A DNA stretch of 64,000 nt. Origin: Capra hircus (taxonomy: Eukaryota > Chordata > Mammalia > Artiodactyla > Bovidae). The position numbers and the translations under genes were made by a program. The DNA lies in contig NC_030811.1 in the NCBI RefSeq assembly GCF_001704415.2, positions 73,178,069 to 73,242,068 of the forward strand. Reading direction: 5' to 3'. Below the pieces are notes generated by a model. That model worked only from the letters and a program-made list of their open reading frames with translations. It was not told the origin of the DNA and did no database searches. Each line of letters starts with the position of its first letter. Within the stretch, counting starts at the first letter, position 1. Positions 59,986 through 64,000 of this stretch are shown here, in pieces.

Positions 59986-61744
59986 CTTGTAGTATTTGCT
60001 CCCAACCTGGGCTCCTTTCCTTCAACTAAAAGGGTAATGACCTGACTTAGGACATACATTTGAGGGGGCCATGACCTTGTTCCTCTGCCTAATTTGGGGA
60101 AGATATATTTTTAAAATGGGGATTTAAAAATAAATATCTTTCTTCACAGCTGAGATTCCTTCCACTCTGATGCCCACTGCCTCTTGTACAAACTTTATAA
60201 ATTTTATTATCATTATTTCTTGTATGCATGAAATGTCTCCCACCTAGCCTATAAACTTCTTGAGGTACAAAGATATATCTTATCCATCTTTGTCTCCAGA
60301 GCAGCTAATAGGAAGCCTGGCACATAGTGGATTCTTGGTAAATATTGAGATGAACCAAATGTAGAAGTGAGATACTATGCTTTGGGTTGCTAACGTAATC
60401 TGTATCCAAAAATCCCTTTTCCCCCAGTCACTACCAAGCAACAGTTGCATAGGACATGGTTCTGGCCAGTGAGAAGTAAGCAGAAGATCTCTGGGTAGGG
60501 TTTTTAGGAGGGTCTTGGTTTTTCCACACAAATAAAGGGACAAATTAAGTTGGCCTGCCCTGTTTACCCTGTACCCCTTCCTGCTTTCTTTTTTTTTTTC
60601 TTTTTCTTCCTGCCTGGAACTTAGAGGTAAAGCCTGGAAGTGCAGCAGCCATATTGTAAAAAGGAGGTGAACAAAAAGAGAACAAAGCCAACATGAACTG
60701 GATAGAACAGCAGAAAAATAGGAAGAAGCTAGATTTCTAAGGGTGGCAGCTGTGCCAGCCCTGGACTGCTTGCATGCCTGCCTCTGGTCTTCTATTATGG
60801 AAGAAAACTAATCCCATATTCACCCCGTGATTAAATTTTGTTACTTTCAGACAAATACATTCGTAACTTATATAACAAGTGTGTTATTAATAAGTATGCA
60901 TTAAAGCACCTAGTATTGCTCTTAGCACATAGTAGGAACCCGTTAAGAATTTGAATATTAATCACTTATTCATGCAAATAGAATCTTGAATGAATGATTG
61001 GGTGGGTTGGTTGTTTTTTTGACAGAAGGATTGTCTTCTAATGATAACAAACTGATAACCTTAAAACAGCTTTCTTGCAAACCCTGTAGAACCATATTCT
61101 ATCAGACCTGGAGTTCACTCCCAAAGCTCTCTTCTTCCTGTTAGAGAAAGTAGCCTTGCTGAAGCTGTAAATCAGGCAGCAAATGCAGAACAGCCTCCTT
61201 GTATTGCCAGTTCCCCAGGTGTCATATTTCAAGTATTTGCTTCTCTGTAAGACAGGTTTTCCAAGGTTAGTCAGGAGGCATTAGCTTTTGTTTTGTCCTG
61301 TCCAGCCTGGGCTGCCTGGCTGCAGTGGGTACACAAGGCCCTGTTGGTGGGCAGAACTGGGAGCTGAGGCATCCTTGCTCAGGAATAAACTAGGAAGCCT
61401 CTCGGCCTGAGGGTGAGTAGTTAGAAGAGCTCCATTGGCAGACCCCTTGAGGAAACTGATTAAAGGTGGAGATCAGCTCTCAGACTGGACCGCAAGGCGG
61501 CAACGACTCAGGACTGTGTCTCCCGCTTTCCTTCGTGGAAGTCCTCCTTTACTTTGGAATTCCTGGGATTCTCTTACAATTTGCTTTTAAAACTGGCTCC
61601 AAGCCGTTTGGCTTCATCTCTTGAAAAGGAAGTGTTATTGCCTGCCTTTGAGGTATACATTTCATGTTTATTTTTGAATAATATAGCTGTTTTTTAATTA
61701 CCTTGAAATTTTAAAATGCTGAGTAATTTTGATACACCAGGCTA

Positions 61745-61875
61745 AGTGACTTTCCGTGCATTATCTAATATTAATAATCTCCTTACTGTGGTTCTTGTTA
61801 TTCTATTATTCTTCCATTTTACAGATGGAGAAATTGAAGCTCAGAGAGGTTAAGAACTTGTCCAAGACCACACAG
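61745..61875 (+). mobile_element. MIR SINE
   Basis: ccattttacagatggagaaa, gaagctcagagaggttaaga: MIR core in the intron next to exon w1. Confidence 0.75.
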
Positions 61876-62064
61876 AACCATGGATCCAATGTGGGATGTC
61901 TGTCTCCAGAGACCCGTCGCCTATTCCAGCCTCCAGCTCTGTGCCTGGAGGTGGACAGCACTTCCCTCCCATTGCCGCTTTCCAGCCTGCCCCACTGAGA
62001 CTCCAGGCTCCTGTGTCAAAGGCCACACAGAAAAGCTGCTTTTCCATTTAATAAGGAAACTTAC

Positions 62065-62162
62065 ATTGAGGGGTAGGTTTTGACTTGTGTCTTCTGGATC
62101 GAAGGCCTCCACCTGGTAAACGAATCCAGGCTTTGTTCCTTCCACTATGTAGAGGTCTAGAC
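62065..62162 (-). CDS. CDHR3: CDHR3 window exon w1: EC2, first strands
   Basis: This exon is 98 nt: two bases completing a split codon, then 32 codons reading LDLYIVEG through NLPLN. The acceptor reads ccctggtacag at 62163-62164 and the donor is gtaagt at 62064-62059. It contains the cadherin-type DxD motif (AFDPEDTSQN), which binds inter-domain calcium. The upstream exons carrying EC1, the domain contacted by rhinovirus C in humans, are outside the window. It is isolated by 10.9 kb of intron from the next exon. Confidence 0.93.
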
Positions 62163-63558
62163 CTGTACCAGGGTCCAAAGGGGAATAAGACACATTTTAT
62201 TAGGTAAAGCAAAGGAGGAATTCCAAAACCAGGACAGCCATTCACAGTCAAAGGGAGCCAAGCGTATTGGTGTTGTGGGAAAGAAGACAGCTATAGTAAA
62301 GGCTGGCCTACTGGCCAGCTTGTAGGGGTGGGTCCATTTATAGGGGTTAATAAAGAGCTAGGGTTGGCCAAGCTGGTGTCAAGTCTTTGCGTATCTCCCA
62401 GGCTGAGGGGTGACTAGGGGGAAGGAAGTAACGAGGGTAGAGAAGTGGAAAGTAGGCCAGGTGGGAATTTGCAATGTGAGGCTGCTCCCATTCCAGACCC
62501 ACTTTCGCGTGTCCTTTCCTCTTAAACTGAACCAAGGTTACCCCTCAAGCGCACTCAGCATCTCAGCAGAAATTCGCTGAAATGAGAGGCCTCATAGTGG
62601 AACACAGAGAAGATGTGAAAAGGGAGAGAGAGGGCTATGGGGGCTCAGGAAAAGGGACCAGAAACGGACGTCATCTACTTCAGAGTTCTTGGCGGGCAGT
62701 AGGAGGGCGGGCAGGGTCACTGGGTACCGCCAGCCCTGCCTGAGGGGCTGCCATGCTCTGCTCCAGTGCCTTCTTTCTGAGAACCTTTCTGAGACGTGAC
62801 TAAGAATTTTAACATTAACTCACTCGTTTGGAGACACTGTGCTGAGGGCTTATATCTTCTTTCATCTTCATAATAGCCCTATAAAGTGGATGTTGTAATA
62901 ATTATCTCCACCTTACAAACAGGATTAGAGGAGTTGTGGGGTTGTCTCAGCTGGTAAAGAATAGAATCACAATTCAATAACAAAAAATGAACAAGATATG
63001 TGAATGTTAGTGAGCAATGTTATGGGGAAAAATCAGGGAAAGGAGTGTGGTGAGTTGGATTGCTATGTTAAATAGAGGGCTTCCGGAAGGTTCACTGACA
63101 TTCGTGTCACGATTCTTAAAGGAGGAGACTTGGAGAAGAAGGGGAAGGAGCAGAGGAACCAGTGGATGCCAATGCCAGCGCAGAGTGTGCCTGGGGTATA
63201 CACAGGTGGCTGAGCAGGTGTGAGGGAGAGGAGATGGGGGTTGGTAGTGGGGCCTTAAGGAGACTCTGACTCCCGGTGTTTAATAGGATCCCTCTGGCTG
63301 CAGGGCAGGGAAGCCAGTCAGGTGGGCACTGCCGTGGCCCAGGTGAGCCATGGTGGAGATGCTGGGGAGGGGCTGGGTTTTGCATAGACTTAGAACCTGG
63401 TGAGATTTCCTAATGGATTTGATGTTGGGTGTGAAAGACAGAGGGGAGTCAAGGATAACTGTGAGGTTTGGGCCTGCAAAACTAGAAGGATGGAGTTGCC
63501 ATTAACCGAAGTAGGGAAGAAGAGAGAAGCAGATTTGGGCAGAGATGGTAGGAAAGGG

Positions 63559-63785
63559 GGCTTCCCAGGTGGCTCAGATCATAAAGAACCCACCTGCCAG
63601 GGTTCTTGGGTTCCAATCCAACCAGGAGACTTGGGTTCGATCCCTGAGTTGGAAGATCCCCTGGGGTAGAAATGGCTACCCACTCCAGTATTCCTGCCTA
63701 GACAATCCCATGGACAGAGGCAGCCTGGTGGGCTACAGTCCATGAGGTCCCAAAGAGTTGAACACAACTTAGCTGCTAAACAAAA
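63559..63785 (+). mobile_element. Bov-tA SINE
   Basis: Head ggcttcccaggtggctcaga, body to cacaacttagctgctaaaca, then an A-rich tail. A roughly 20-bp extra segment in the head (about 63595-63625) suggests local duplication or indel. Confidence 0.88.
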
Positions 63786-63869
63786 ATAACAAATGACGGT
63801 GGGGAGGGAGATGGAGTGGGAGTCAAGTGGTCTGGGGGCACATTTCAGTTTAGATTCCAGCACCAGTTC

Positions 63870-63915
63870 CAGTGTGTGTGTGTGGTGGGGCGGGGGGCGG
63901 GGGTGGGGGTGGCGC
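63870..63915 (+). repeat. G-rich tract with (GT)n
   Basis: gtgtgtgtgtgtggtggggc is followed by several runs of four or more G up to ggtggcgc. G-quadruplex formation is possible (inference). Confidence 0.65.
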
Positions 63916-64000
63916 TTCCCACACCACCAAGCAATTCTTTAAAACTGGGTAGGTGTCCCACAATCCAACTCATTCGGACACTGTCTACCCAGAGATAGTA

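Larger units (their letters stand above)
51153..62064 (-). other. CDHR3 intron w1-w2 (10.9 kb)
   Basis: No further CDHR3 exon is needed here, since w1 ends in phase 0 and w2 starts in phase 0 with continuous protein alignment. The contents are the BovB, L1, L2, MER5A-like and SINE insertions listed separately. 54300-56700 is comparatively repeat-poor with nothing recognisable. Confidence 0.8.
20208..62162 (-). other. CDHR3: CDHR3 gene span (3' 16 coding exons), minus strand
   Basis: CDHR3 is a type I membrane protein with six extracellular cadherin (EC) repeats, expressed in ciliated airway epithelium. In humans it is the rhinovirus C receptor (established knowledge). Sixteen exons were placed by matching translated segments to the recalled human protein and checking splice sites. 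The minus-strand exon order is 62065-62162, 51058-51152, 50212-50316, 44750-44898, 43808-43997, 37943-38114, 36590-36692, 35371-35469, 33701-33927, 31570-31741, 29778-30028, 27606-27787, 25480-25493, 23973-24004, 22188-22236, 20208-20461. The sum is 2192 nt and every phase joins without a stop until 20208. Human CDHR3 has 19 exons as recalled, so three upstream exons, including the promoter side, should lie beyond 64000. The gene is intact apart from a shortened C-terminus. Confidence 0.96.
62163..64000 (-). other. CDHR3 intron upstream of w1 (continues past the window)
   Basis: No exon matching the upstream CDHR3 segments was seen before the window ends. It contains one Bov-tA SINE and a G-rich tract. 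Confidence 0.75.

Noticed and set aside
1..64000. CRISPR arrays, operons, prophage or other prokaryotic systems
   Set aside because: No regularly spaced repeats, no compact gene packing, and abundant ruminant retroposons with spliced exons. The window is mammalian nuclear DNA.

Overview
The window is nuclear DNA from a ruminant, most likely a bovid. It is littered with ruminant-specific retroposons: BovB (RTE-type) LINE pieces, monomeric and dimeric Bov-tA/Bov-A2 SINEs, and CHR-type SINEs. It also holds older mammalian repeats (L1, L2, MIR, MER5A-like, Tigger, mariner). No prokaryotic features are present. Cattle, sheep and goat cannot be told apart from this sequence alone.

One protein-coding gene can be supported: CDHR3 (cadherin-related family member 3), on the minus strand. 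Sixteen coding exons were placed by hand, from 62162 down to the stop at 20208-20210. All 15 junctions have AG acceptors and GT donors. Phases agree end to end: 2192 coding nt, which is 2 nt finishing a split codon plus 730 codons including the stop. The 5' part (signal peptide, EC1 and the start of EC2; three exons if the gene has 19 as in human) lies beyond 64000. The window exons, called w1 to w16, encode most of EC2, then EC3 to EC6, a Thr-rich stalk, one transmembrane helix and a cytoplasmic tail. The tail is built from unusually small exons of 14, 32 and 49 nt plus the terminal exon.

Layout: 1-19.7 kb is intergenic DNA downstream of CDHR3, with repeats and no supportable gene. 19.7-20.5 kb is the CDHR3 terminal exon with a possible 3' UTR and poly(A) signal. 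20.5-30 kb holds the tail and transmembrane exons. 31.5-38.1 kb holds EC4-EC6 exons. 43.8-51.2 kb holds EC2-EC4 exons. 51.2-62.1 kb is a large repeat-rich intron. 62.1-64 kb is one EC2 exon and the intron before it.

Points of most interest: (1) a 14-nt microexon at 25480-25493 that is needed to keep the frame; (2) an in-frame TAG that ends the protein 16 sense codons before the position where the human reading frame ends, with an aligned TGA still present downstream; (3) a tyrosine at the site of the human C529Y polymorphism, i.e. the ancestral state; (4) several nested or internally rearranged SINEs, including a close inverted pair inside the pre-mRNA.
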